This document shows positions 16,814 through 24,480 of a stretch of 64,000 nucleotides of DNA, piece after piece. Position 1 is the first letter of the stretch. Each line of letters starts with the position of its first letter. The translations under genes and the position numbers were made by a program. The stretch is from Candidatus Villigracilis adiacens (GTDB lineage Bacteria > Chloroflexota > Anaerolineae > Anaerolineales > Villigracilaceae), in assembly GCA_016703605.1 (NCBI GenBank), contig JADJBU010000005.1, positions 124,001 through 188,000 of the forward strand, read 5' to 3'. The notes below the pieces were generated by a model. That model did not search any database. It worked only from the letters and a program-made list of their open reading frames with translations, and was not told the origin of the DNA.

Positions 16814-17778
16814 CGAAGTTCCAAATAGTCCAATACGATTTCCATAAAAGGCTCGGGGCATTCCTCCTGCGGCACATGCCCGCAATTTGGAATGAGTTCC
16901 ACCTGCGCCGCGGGCATTTCAGCGGCAATCGCCTCGAAATACCACGAGCGGATCAACCTGTCTTCGCGCCCGGCAACGACCAGGGCTGGGACCGTCAGTT
17001 CGGGGAGCAACGGGCGCAATTCCGGGTAGGCTGGCGCAAAGGTCAATTCATAAAAGGCGCGGTCCCAGTTCTTTATCGTCAGAACCTGCAAATGCCTTTG
17101 ACGGATATCGTCCGTCAGCTTGTCTTGGTCGTGCCATCCGCGTTCCACCGTAAGCGGAAGCGACTCCTGGTAATCCCGCATCAACAACGGACCGAGGTGC
17201 CTCATCTGCGGAGTCCACATCACGGGCAGCGCCCAAGCCGGGAACTGCGGACCATACCCGCCGCCCACGCCCGGGTCCACCAGGATGAGTTCATCCACCC
17301 GTTCAGGATACTCCAATGCAAACGCCACCGCAAGCCCGCCCCCGGCGGAATTTCCGATAAGCGCCGCCCGATCCGCGCCGAAGGCATCCAGCAGTTTTCG
17401 TAAAATCTCGATATTCGCCTTCATCCCGTACGGGTTCGATTGCCAGTCCTCCGGCATGGGGCGCTCCGTCAGACCGAAGGCGGGTCTATCGTAGGCAATG
17501 ACCCTCCCATACGCGGCAAGGTCATCCATCACCTCGCGCCAGGAATAGGTACTCCCGCCAAAGGGATGAAGCAGGATAAACGTCCGCCCGCCCGAGCCAG
17601 CCTCTTTATAGTGAATGTTCACCCCATCGATCTCGATGAACCGGCTGTCGGGTTCCAGTAAATCCCTTTCAGAGAGCAAACCATCCAATTCTGGAACAGG
17701 CACGGCAAAGGGTCCCAGCGCGGTGGTGACACAGGCAAAGACGAACGACAGAAGGATTAATTTTTTAAAGCGTTTCAT
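16810..17778 (-). CDS. Alpha/beta hydrolase, membrane-anchored or secreted
   Basis: 322 residues. An N-terminal hydrophobic segment (KKLILLSFVFACVTTALGPF, residues 4-24) should anchor or export it. The fold is typical: FILLHPFGGSTYSW (oxyanion), VIAYDRPAFGLTERP, nucleophile Ser in ALIGNSAGGGLAVAFA, acid in VVAGREDRLI and His in IPNCGHVPQEECPEPF. It resembles haloalkane dehalogenase/epoxide hydrolase-like esterases, but the substrate is not evident. First gene of an operon with the peroxiredoxin-like and S51-like proteins. Confidence 0.88.
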   Translation of the reverse strand: MKRFKKLILLSFVFACVTTALGPFAVPVPELDGLLSERDLLEPDSRFIEIDGVNIHYKEAGSGGRTFILLHPFGGSTYSWREVMDDLAAYGRVIAYDRPAFGLTERPMPEDWQSNPYGMKANIEILRKLLDAFGADRAALIGNSAGGGLAVAFALEYPERVDELILVDPGVGGGYGPQFPAWALPVMWTPQMRHLGPLLMRDYQESLPLTVERGWHDQDKLTDDIRQRHLQVLTIKNWDRAFYELTFAPAYPELRPLLPELTVPALVVAGREDRLIRSWYFEAIAAEMPAAQVELIPNCGHVPQEECPEPFMEIVLDYLELR

Positions 17779-17926
17779 AAAAGTTCAGCGAACAGTGAGC
17801 GGGTATACCGCCAAGTTATTTCGGCTCTTCCGCAATTTACGGGAACGAACCCCACCACGAAGGGCGCCAGTCCCAACACAAGACTTTGTGGTTCAAAAGA
17901 GTTTCCCGTTAAAAATGGTAGAGTCG

Positions 17927-18673
17927 TTATTTTAAGACCCCCTCGAAAAATTCGACCGTTACCGAGGCAGTTTGATCCCATTGTCCTTCGGGGGGAATCG
18001 CCGCTTCAAGGTCGCCTTCCTGTAATCCATAGGAACCGAATTGCGAATGGTTGCCGCCTTCGATTCCGAAAAAGATCGCATCATCTGGCAGGAGTCGGCG
18101 CGACTCATCCACGCGGGCTTCAGGGAACAAACCATCCAGGGTCCCGTAAACAGACAACACGGCAATATCCTGACCACGAAGGGAATCATCCGCCGGGGTC
18201 GCCGCCCACAAGACAAGCCCGCGGATATTCTCCCGCCCACGAACATACATCGAAGCGGCAACACCGCCGAGGGAATGCCCGCCTACGAACCAATTCGCCA
18301 CCTCTGGATATTTCGACTGAACCGCCGCTCCCGCGTTGACGTTAAACAACGCCAGATTCAACGGCTCCGGCACCAACACCACAAAATATCCCTGCGCCGC
18401 AATGGACTTCAAGACCGGGGCATACGCCCGGTAATCCACCTTTCCCCCGGGATAAAAAATAAAACCGGTCTCCGGTCGCAGCGCGTCAGCGGGATGAAAG
18501 ACCACCCATCCATTTTCACCGCTTACATACACCCGCGAGTCGGAATTCATCGCCGACAGGGCGGTCTCATTTGCAGCTTCGATATCGCCCGCCCAAAGGA
18601 CAAAGGCAAACGTCAATACCGATAGGGCTAGCGCGCCCATCGCTGCGGGGATTCTCCAATTGATTTTTTTCAT
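17927..18673 (-). CDS. Alpha/beta hydrolase with N-terminal membrane anchor
   Basis: 248 residues from ATG 18673 (MKKINWRIPAAMGALALSVL). An anchor or signal covers residues 8-28. Then GFIFYPGGKVDYRAYAPVLK (oxyanion region), nucleophile Ser in FVGGHSLGGVAASMYV, acid in SVYGTLDGLFPEARV and His in IEGGNHSQFGSYG. It fits the Abhydrolase_5 group. Its ATG overlaps the stop of the upstream glycosylase gene by one base (TGATG), so it is coupled to that gene. Substrate unknown. Confidence 0.85.
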   Translation of the reverse strand: MKKINWRIPAAMGALALSVLTFAFVLWAGDIEAANETALSAMNSDSRVYVSGENGWVVFHPADALRPETGFIFYPGGKVDYRAYAPVLKSIAAQGYFVVLVPEPLNLALFNVNAGAAVQSKYPEVANWFVGGHSLGGVAASMYVRGRENIRGLVLWAATPADDSLRGQDIAVLSVYGTLDGLFPEARVDESRRLLPDDAIFFGIEGGNHSQFGSYGLQEGDLEAAIPPEGQWDQTASVTVEFFEGVLK

Positions 18674-19332
18674 CACGCTTCTGAAAGTTCCCGGGCTTTT
18701 TCCCAAATCGCATCGAACATCTTTGGGGTCAGTTTTTTTGTAGATGTATTTTGCCGGCTGGGGTGGTACGAACACAGCAACCAGCGATCCGTCGTCAGTT
18801 TGTATGTCGCGCCATGCGCAAACTTCAAACCTCGCACCGCGAATATTTTGAGGACGCGGTCAAAGGCAATCTTACCCAGGCACACGATCACCTTCGGCTG
18901 GATGATCTGCAACTCGCGCTCCAAAAACGGCTGGCAATTATTCAATTCTTCATTGGATGGTTTGTTGTCCGGCGGGGCGCAGCGACCGGATGCCGTAATA
19001 TACATGTTTTTGAGGATAAGCCCATCGCCTCGCGACTCGGACTTGGGCTGATTCGCAAACCCAGCCTTGTGCAACGCCGGAAACAAAAAATCTCCCGAAG
19101 CGTCACCCGTGAATTGACGCCCTGTCCGGTTCGAACCATGCGCGCCGGGAGCGAGTCCCACCACGAAGACGCGCGCCTGCGGGTCGCCAAATCCCGGCAC
19201 CGGCTTGCCCCAATACTCCTCGTTGATATACGCCTTGCGCTTGACCCGCGCCACTTCCTCGCGCCATGTCACGAGACGCGGACATTTGCGGCAGGAGATG
19301 ATTTCGTTGTTTAAAGTTGAAAGTGATTTCAT
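18673..19332 (-). CDS. Uracil-DNA glycosylase, family 5 (UDGb)
   Basis: 219 residues. Family 5 motifs are clear: CRKCPRLVTWREEVARVK (Fe-S cysteines), VFVVGLAPGAHGSNRTGRQF with TGDASGDFLFPALH (motif A region), IITASGR-like ITASGRCAPPDNKP with the third cysteine, VIVCLGKIAFD, and SYHPSRQNT (motif B). It removes uracil and some other deaminated bases from DNA. The fold carries a 4Fe-4S cluster. Upstream are heptamer repeats and queA. Confidence 0.93.
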   Translation of the reverse strand: MKSLSTLNNEIISCRKCPRLVTWREEVARVKRKAYINEEYWGKPVPGFGDPQARVFVVGLAPGAHGSNRTGRQFTGDASGDFLFPALHKAGFANQPKSESRGDGLILKNMYITASGRCAPPDNKPSNEELNNCQPFLERELQIIQPKVIVCLGKIAFDRVLKIFAVRGLKFAHGATYKLTTDRWLLCSYHPSRQNTSTKKLTPKMFDAIWEKARELSEA

Positions 19333-19346
19333 GGGGGGGAAGGTTG

Positions 19347-19395
19347 AATTGGTAATTGGTAATTGGAGAATCCAATCTCCAATCTCTAATCACTC
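19347..19395. repeat. Heptamer repeats AATTGGT / AATCTCC type
   Basis: GAATTGGTAATTGGTAATTGG followed by an inverted-like AATCCAATCTCCAATCTCTAATC. Seven-base periodic repeats of related sequences recur across the window. Confidence 0.7.
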
Positions 19396-20523
19396 GATGA
19401 ACATCGCATCGCCGAAGGAGTAAAACCGATAGCCTTCTTTTATTGCGAGTTCGTACGTTTCGAGAATCTTTTCCCTTCCTGCAAAGGCGCTGACCAGCAT
19501 AATCAACGTGGACTTGGGCAGGTGGAAGTTGGTGATCATCGCATCCACGACCTTGAATTGATAGCCGGGGAGGATGAAGATGGAAGTGGGGGCAGTAAAG
19601 GCGGTAATTGGTGATTGGTCATTGGTAATTGGTAATTGGTGACTGGTGATTTGCCCAGAGCGATGTCGAAGGGTTGGTGATTGCGCGGCAGATTCCAACG
19701 TTCGCACGGAGGTTGTGCCAACGGCAATGACCCGCCCGCCTGATTGTTTCGTTTGGTTGATCAAATCCGCTGTTTCCTGCGGGAGTTCGCACCACTCGGA
19801 ATGGATTTTATGCTCTTCGGGGTCATCCTCATTGACCGGCGCAAACGTGTCCAAGCCGACGTGCAGGGTGACGTAGGCGATCTTCACCCCCATCTCTTGA
19901 ATCTTCGCGAGCAATTCCGGCGTGAAATGCAGTCCAGCCGTGGGAGCAGCCGCCGAGCCAGGCTCTTTGGCAAAGACGGTCTGATAACGTTCGGGGTCGT
20001 TCAGCCTCTCGTGGATGTACGGCGGCAGGGGCACATTGCCCACATTCGACAAATACGGTTCGATGGGTTCGGTGAATTTGATGAGCCGCTCCGAGCCTTC
20101 GAGGATTTCGACGATCTCCGCCCGGAGTGAAAAGTCTCCCGACTTTTCACCGCCGCCGGGCTTTTCACCGCCGTTCCGAAATCGGGAGATTTCGGACTCC
20201 ACAAATACCTTCTTGCCTACGCGCAAGCCTTTGCCTCCCACCAAAGCCTCCCACGTCAGGGCGTCGCGGCGGCGCAAGAGGAGAATCTCCACTTTGCCGC
20301 CGGTCTCTTTGCGGGCGAAAATTCTCGCTGGGATGACGCGGGTCCGGTTCAGGACGAGGAGATCGCCCGGGCGCAGGAACAGGCTCACGTCACGAAAGAA
20401 GCGATGCTCCACTTCCCCGCTTTGACGATGCAGGATCAGCAAACGGGATGAGTCGCGCGGCTCGGCGGGAGTCTGCGCAATGGAAGATTCAGGGAGGTGG
20501 TAGTCGAAGTCGGAGGTTTTCAA
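19390..20523 (-). CDS. queA: S-adenosylmethionine:tRNA ribosyltransferase-isomerase with repeat-derived inserts
   Basis: 377 residues; the family is usually about 340-350. Builds epoxyqueuosine on tRNA from preQ1. N-terminus FDYHLPESSIAQTPAEPRDS, then LVLNRTRVIPARIFARK, EPGSAAAPTAGLHFTPELL, TLHVGLDTFAPV, and NFHLPKSTLIMLVSAFAG. Two stretches do not belong to the family. SRFRNGGEKPGGGEKSGD is encoded by palindromes of the CTCCCGA type (20130-20200). TSHQLPITNDQSPITAF is encoded by heptamers of the AATTGGT type (19603-19650). Both are in frame, so the gene seems to have tolerated repeat insertion in surface loops. tgt, a later queuosine gene, is elsewhere in the window. Confidence 0.93.
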   Translation of the reverse strand: MKTSDFDYHLPESSIAQTPAEPRDSSRLLILHRQSGEVEHRFFRDVSLFLRPGDLLVLNRTRVIPARIFARKETGGKVEILLLRRRDALTWEALVGGKGLRVGKKVFVESEISRFRNGGEKPGGGEKSGDFSLRAEIVEILEGSERLIKFTEPIEPYLSNVGNVPLPPYIHERLNDPERYQTVFAKEPGSAAAPTAGLHFTPELLAKIQEMGVKIAYVTLHVGLDTFAPVNEDDPEEHKIHSEWCELPQETADLINQTKQSGGRVIAVGTTSVRTLESAAQSPTLRHRSGQITSHQLPITNDQSPITAFTAPTSIFILPGYQFKVVDAMITNFHLPKSTLIMLVSAFAGREKILETYELAIKEGYRFYSFGDAMFIE

Positions 20524-20524
20524 A

Positions 20525-20752
20525 TTACTTTTTCAAAAAACTGGAAATAAGATTCAAAACAATCGTCAACAAAACAGAAACCAAAACCGAAGTCGTCAGC
20601 GGGAAATAGAACGAGCCATTCTCCCCTTCGATGCGGATGTCGCCGGGCAGGCGTCCGAGCGGGACGCCGAATTTCGCGGCGAGGTACATCCCGCCGCCGA
20701 TGAGGAAGAGGATGATTCCAAAGAGCATGAGGGTGCGGGAGAGGGATTCCAT
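20525..20752 (-). CDS. DUF2905 family membrane protein
   Basis: 75 residues with helices at about 5-27 and 50-72 and the family core GVPLGRLPGDIRIEGENGSFYFPLT. Function unknown. It sits between ruvB and queA, a neighbourhood where this family is often found, and ends one base before the queA start region, so it belongs to the same transcript. Confidence 0.9.
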   Translation of the reverse strand: MESLSRTLMLFGIILFLIGGGMYLAAKFGVPLGRLPGDIRIEGENGSFYFPLTTSVLVSVLLTIVLNLISSFLKK

Positions 20753-20823
20753 ATATTTCAGTTGAAGGTTTCATGTTGCAAGTTGAAAGTAAACCTTCAA
20801 CCTGCAACATGAAACCTTCCAAC

Positions 20824-21843
20824 CTAAAGCAACCTCGGCTGGCCCTCTTCCGTGTACTGATACCCCAAATGTTCATACGCGGATTTGGTCGCGACGCGCC
20901 CCTGCGGGGTTCTATCGAGAAAGCCCAACTGCAAGAGATACGGCTCGACCACATCCATGATCGTATCCTGCTCCTCGCTGATGGAGGCGGCGATGGTGTT
21001 CAAGCCGACCGGTCCGCCGGAATATTTTTCGATGATGGTTCTCAACACGCGGCGATCCACGTCGTCCAAGCCGAGCGGATCCACTTGCAGCAAATCCAAC
21101 GCTTCTTTGGCGACGTTTTGCGTAATGACTCCGTCTGCGCGGACCTGGGCGAAATCTCTAACGCGACGGAGTAAACGCAACGCGATACGCGGAGTCCCAC
21201 GCGCGCGCCTCGCCACCTCACTGATGCCTGATTCGTCCGCCGGGACCTTGAGCAACCCCGCAGCCCTGTTCACGATCTGCTTCATTGCTTCGAGGTCGTA
21301 ATAGTCCAACCGATAGACCGCGCCAAATCTTGCGCGCAACGGCGCGGTAACGAGAGCGAGTCTGGTCGTGGCGCCGACTACAGTAAACCGGGGCAGCTTC
21401 AGGCGGATGGAACGAGCCGAAGGTCCCTTTCCGATAACGATGTCCAAAGCAAAATCTTCCATGGCGGGATACAGCACTTCTTCCACGGCGCGTCCGAGGC
21501 GATGCACTTCATCAATAAAGAGAATATCCCCTGCGCGAAGGTTGGTGAGGATGGCGGCAAGATCGCCCGCGCGTTCGATGGCGGGTCCGGCTGTGACCTT
21601 GACGTTGACTCCCATTTCGTTGCCCAATACATGCGCCAGCGTGGTCTTTCCCAAGCCGGGCGGGCCGTAAAACAGCACATGATCGAGAGCCTCGCCGCGC
21701 TGTCTTGCCGCCGCAATGAGAATGGACAGGTTTTCTTTAACTTGATCCTGCCCGATCAGATCGTTGAGTTTCTGCGGACGCAGGGCGTTATCCACGCGGT
21801 CGTCGGGCTTGGCTTCGGGGTCGAGGGGTTTGGATTTTGCCAT
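20824..21843 (-). CDS. ruvB: Holliday junction branch migration ATPase
   Basis: 339 residues from ATG 21843 (MAKSKPLDPEAKPDDRVDNA). Hexameric motor that drives branch migration with RuvA. Walker A is in LFYGPPGLGKTTLAHVLG, Walker B in DILFIDEVHRLGRAVEE, sensor 1 in TVVGATTRLALVTAPLRARF, and the C-terminal winged helix has TIAASISEEQDTIMDVVEPY and RTPQGRVAT. A longer frame from 22350 is open but runs antisense over another gene. A short duplicated stretch (AAGTTGAAGGTTTCATG type, 20758-20822) lies behind it. Confidence 0.96.
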   Translation of the reverse strand: MAKSKPLDPEAKPDDRVDNALRPQKLNDLIGQDQVKENLSILIAAARQRGEALDHVLFYGPPGLGKTTLAHVLGNEMGVNVKVTAGPAIERAGDLAAILTNLRAGDILFIDEVHRLGRAVEEVLYPAMEDFALDIVIGKGPSARSIRLKLPRFTVVGATTRLALVTAPLRARFGAVYRLDYYDLEAMKQIVNRAAGLLKVPADESGISEVARRARGTPRIALRLLRRVRDFAQVRADGVITQNVAKEALDLLQVDPLGLDDVDRRVLRTIIEKYSGGPVGLNTIAASISEEQDTIMDVVEPYLLQLGFLDRTPQGRVATKSAYEHLGYQYTEEGQPRLL

Positions 21844-21936
21844 GCGCGGATTATACCGTAGGGGGTTTTTCCGCTTGAAACGCACACAGCATTGTTGTAT
21901 CCTTACTCTATCAAAAAAATCCATAAGGAGGAAGTA

Positions 21937-22521
21937 ATGTTTGGAACGCCAAGTTTCGAATCGCCGTTGACATATTTTGGGGTGCTGCTTGTCACAATCG
22001 GGATATATCTGACGCTTTCCGGGTTGGGAATTTTGAAAATCGAAAAATACTCCTCTCCGGAGGGAGTCAAGTCCTGGGGCAGCGGGTTGCTGCTTATCCT
22101 TTTGGGGTTTGCCGCCATTTTCATCCTCCCCGCCTATGTTGAAACAAGCGCCGCCTCGAAGGAACAGGAGGTTAGTATCCTGGGATGCCAGAACAACCCC
22201 AATAGCGGAATTGTAAAATCCGGCACCCCCATCATTCTTGTCTGGGGCTGGAGCACGGACGACGAAGTAAAGCGGGATGAGGTCATATCCATATCCAGCT
22301 TTGTTCTCGAAATGGATGGGCAGGCAAAGGACGTCGGAAAGGCGCAACAAGTCCTAAAATCGACCAATTCCGTATTTTGGAGGCTGCCCATCGGCGTCCT
22401 TCCATCAGGAATTCACGAAGTTCGGCTTACCAGAATTTTTTCCAAAGAATTTAGCGACTCTGAGGGGACATCCCCGGCAGGGCGGCAGGAGACGGAGATA
22501 TGTGAATTGACGATCCAGTAA
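21937..22521 (+). CDS. Hypothetical protein with two N-terminal membrane helices
   Basis: 194 residues from ATG 21937, preceded by a strong AAGGAGG site. Helices at about 10-32 and 48-67 (GLLLILLGFAAIFILPAYVE) are followed by an extracytoplasmic beta-rich domain (EQEVSILGCQNNPNSGIVKS, TPIILVWGWSTDDEVKRDE). I do not recognise the domain; it resembles Ig-like stalk domains in layout only. It is an isolated plus-strand gene between two minus-strand blocks, and its 3' end faces the c-di-GMP riboswitch RNA at 22670-22990. Confidence 0.7.
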   Translation: MFGTPSFESPLTYFGVLLVTIGIYLTLSGLGILKIEKYSSPEGVKSWGSGLLLILLGFAAIFILPAYVETSAASKEQEVSILGCQNNPNSGIVKSGTPIILVWGWSTDDEVKRDEVISISSFVLEMDGQAKDVGKAQQVLKSTNSVFWRLPIGVLPSGIHEVRLTRIFSKEFSDSEGTSPAGRQETEICELTIQ

Positions 22522-22669
22522 TCAACTGTGTAGAACGGAAAATTAAACCGGTTCCCTGGTCTTTGGCGGGGCAGTCACAGAGACCAGGATTAAACGCTCT
22601 TTCTCAAAGGTCCCGGTGCGGCGCCTCGGCGCCATGGCAAAGAAATCCCACTAAACCCCAAAGAGCCAT

Positions 22670-22709
22670 GAAATCAAAGCAGGGATGACCAGAATCGGAT
22701 CATCCCTGC
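22670..22709 (-). terminator. Terminator behind the tandem c-di-GMP aptamers
   Basis: Minus strand GCAGGGATGA, 11-base loop, TCATCCCTGC, then TTTGATTTC. It begins about 15 bases after the last aptamer, the usual place for an expression platform. Confidence 0.65.
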
Positions 22710-22990
22710 AGGTAAGGTTTGCTCTTCGGCAGCCTGGCAATCCTGACCGTAAATCAAATCACGGTTTTAGACCCATGGCTTTGCGTCATCACACTTTCGC
22801 ATGATTTTGCCTTTCGGCAGTCGGTCGGTCGTGATCACGCGCCGCGTGATTTTAGACGCTCTGACTTTGCGCCGTCACGCTTTCGCGTGATTTTGCTTTT
22901 ATCGGCAGCCCCGGCGCTCATGGCTCAGTTCAGCTTTAGAGTGGGGCTTTGCGTAACCGGGTTTTCCCGGTCTTGCTCTTTCTCGGAGCA
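22670..22990 (-). ncRNA. Three tandem cyclic di-GMP-I (GEMM) riboswitch aptamers, no target gene seen
   Basis: On the minus strand three copies of the GEMM-I pattern follow each other: copy 1 at 22902-22980, copy 2 at 22815-22899, copy 3 at 22724-22812. Each has GCAA(A), a hairpin with GAAA or similar tetraloop (CGAAAG in copies 2 and 3, GGAAAACC in copy 1), the key string CGCAAAGC or CGCAAAGU, then a CUAAA and a closing CUGCCGA. Copy 3 is closest to consensus (GACGCAAAGCC, GGUCUAAA, CAGGAUUGCCAGGCUGCCGA). A promoter lies directly upstream and a terminator directly downstream. No minus-strand gene follows before ruvB, and a plus-strand gene is in between. Confidence 0.85.
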
Positions 22991-22995
22991 GTTTT

Positions 22996-23024
22996 ATTAT
23001 GGCACTTTCCAGGGCAACTTTCAA
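22996..23024 (-). promoter_or_regulatory. Sigma70-type promoter of the c-di-GMP riboswitch RNA
   Basis: Minus strand TTGAAA (23024-23019), 17-base spacer, CATAAT (23001-22996). The predicted start is near 22990, just ahead of aptamer 1. Confidence 0.65.
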
Positions 23025-23045
23025 TCACTCAATTGTTCTAAAAAT

Positions 23046-23156
23046 GTAACTGCCCAGCCTGCTCATTCTCGATTGTCATTTCGAGAAATCTTTTTGGCGT
23101 TGTCCAAGATTTCTCCTCGCTTCGCTCGTCGAAATGACAAGCCGCTGAGCAGTTAC
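23046..23156. mobile_element. MITE-like family B, full copy (111 bp)
   Basis: Terminal inverted repeats GTAACTGCCCAGC and GCTGAGCAGTTAC, flanked by the exact 8-base duplication CTAAAAAT (23038-23045 and 23157-23164). The inner part is a long near-palindrome around TTTCGAGAAATC / GATTTCTC...TCGAAA. Two other copies are at 1665-1749 (partial) and 37897-38007 (inverted). Confidence 0.88.
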
Positions 23157-23197
23157 CTAAAAATAAAAGTCCGGAAGCAACCCTCCGGACTCAAAAC

Positions 23198-24325
23198 TTA
23201 TTCAGCGGATGTAAAGATCGTCTCCACCGTCATGCCCCATTTGAGCATCGGGTCGGAGCCGTTCACACGGACGCGGACGGTGTAGAGGATGTCGCCGCCC
23301 GACTGGGTGAAGGCGCTGCTGATCGCTTCGACCGTGCCGGTCAATTCGAGGTCGGGCAGGGCGTCGGGTCGCAAAACGACAGGTTGACCGACGCTTAAAT
23401 CCACCACTTCCAATTCGGTCACATCGGTGGTTTCGACATACCACTGGCTGTCATCAACAAGGCTGACAACGCGGGTATCCAGTGTAACCTGCTCGCCTGC
23501 GCCGACGTTCACATCCGCCACCATGCCGGAGAAGGGCGCGACAATCACATAAGCGGAAAGCGCATCTTTAGCGGCATCAAGGTTTGCCCTGGCAATCGCC
23601 AGCTGGTCGGCATTGGGGCCATCAAGGCTGATCTCGTATTGATACTTCGCCTCGGCTTCGGCGGCAAGGGCGGCGTCATACTTCGATTTCACCTCATCGC
23701 GCTTGCGGGCTTCCTCCTCCAACTCGCGCGCCTTATCGTTCAAGTCCTCCTGCGCGGTTTCGAGATCGTCCTCGGCGGTCTTGCGCTTGGAGTTCTCTTC
23801 GTCGAGGTCTTTATACTTGTCAAACTCATCCTGCGCGTCCTGCAAGTCTTCCTTCAAATCTTCGATGTCGCCTTCGATCTCTTCGATGCGGTCATCAATG
23901 GCGTCCACGTCGAGGTCTTCCCACTCGCGCTCGGCTTCGGCGCGGGCAACCTGCGCCTGCATGTACGCATCCCACAGTTTGGCGCGATCTCCGCTTTCAT
24001 TGCGGAGTAATGTATCGTAGGCGTTTTGCGCGACGAGAACCTGCGCCTCCGCCGCCCCGGCATTTGTCAGCCGCGCCAGAATATCCCCCCCGCTGACAGC
24101 GTCCCCAGCCTTGACGAAAATCTCCTCCACCACGCCGCGCGCCTGGAAGGACAAATTCGCCGCATGGACGGGTTCAAGCCGTCCCTCGGCGACCACATCG
24201 CCGGACGAGACTGTTTCTTCGACTGCGGGTTCCGGCGTTGCCGCGGCATCCCCGCCCCCACACGCCGACAGCGCCAGCGTGAACAATACGACGAGCGAGA
24301 TCAAGAACATCATGTTTTTCTTCAT
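23198..24325 (-). CDS. HlyD/MacA-type membrane fusion lipoprotein
   Basis: 375 residues. Signal with lipobox LALSACGGG (Cys about 22). A first half-lipoyl segment (VVAEGRLEPVHAANLSFQAR) and a second (SAYVIVAPFSGMVADVNVGA) flank a long charged coiled coil (residues about 110-240, rich in EDLEDAQDE-like repeats). A beta-barrel follows with VRVRVNGSDPMLKWGMTVET near the end. It should link the ABC permease just upstream to export or to the outer layer. Last gene of the exporter operon, after the FtsX permease. Confidence 0.9.
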   Translation of the reverse strand: MKKNMMFLISLVVLFTLALSACGGGDAAATPEPAVEETVSSGDVVAEGRLEPVHAANLSFQARGVVEEIFVKAGDAVSGGDILARLTNAGAAEAQVLVAQNAYDTLLRNESGDRAKLWDAYMQAQVARAEAEREWEDLDVDAIDDRIEEIEGDIEDLKEDLQDAQDEFDKYKDLDEENSKRKTAEDDLETAQEDLNDKARELEEEARKRDEVKSKYDAALAAEAEAKYQYEISLDGPNADQLAIARANLDAAKDALSAYVIVAPFSGMVADVNVGAGEQVTLDTRVVSLVDDSQWYVETTDVTELEVVDLSVGQPVVLRPDALPDLELTGTVEAISSAFTQSGGDILYTVRVRVNGSDPMLKWGMTVETIFTSAE

Positions 24326-24337
24326 GGAAACCTTCTT

Positions 24338-24480
24338 CGATTTACGATTTACGATTTACGATTTACGATTGACGATTGACGATTTACGATTGACGATTGA
24401 CGACTCTTCGATGGCGCCACTCAGCATCGCCAATCACCAATCACCAATCACCTATTACCTATTACCTATTACCTATCACT
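24338..24480. repeat. Heptamer tandem repeats between permease and fusion protein
   Basis: About nine GATTTAC/GATTGAC units (24338-24402), then CAATCAC units and CTATTAC units up to 24475. All have a seven-base period. They fill the 150-base gap between the two exporter genes. Confidence 0.85.

Noticed and set aside
21844..22350. Upstream extension of ruvB
   Set aside because: The frame is open but antisense to the gene at 21937, and the RuvB family begins at 21843.
22719..23285. 188-codon plus-strand frame
   Set aside because: Antisense to the riboswitch RNA and MITE B, overlapping the end of the fusion-protein gene; no family resemblance.
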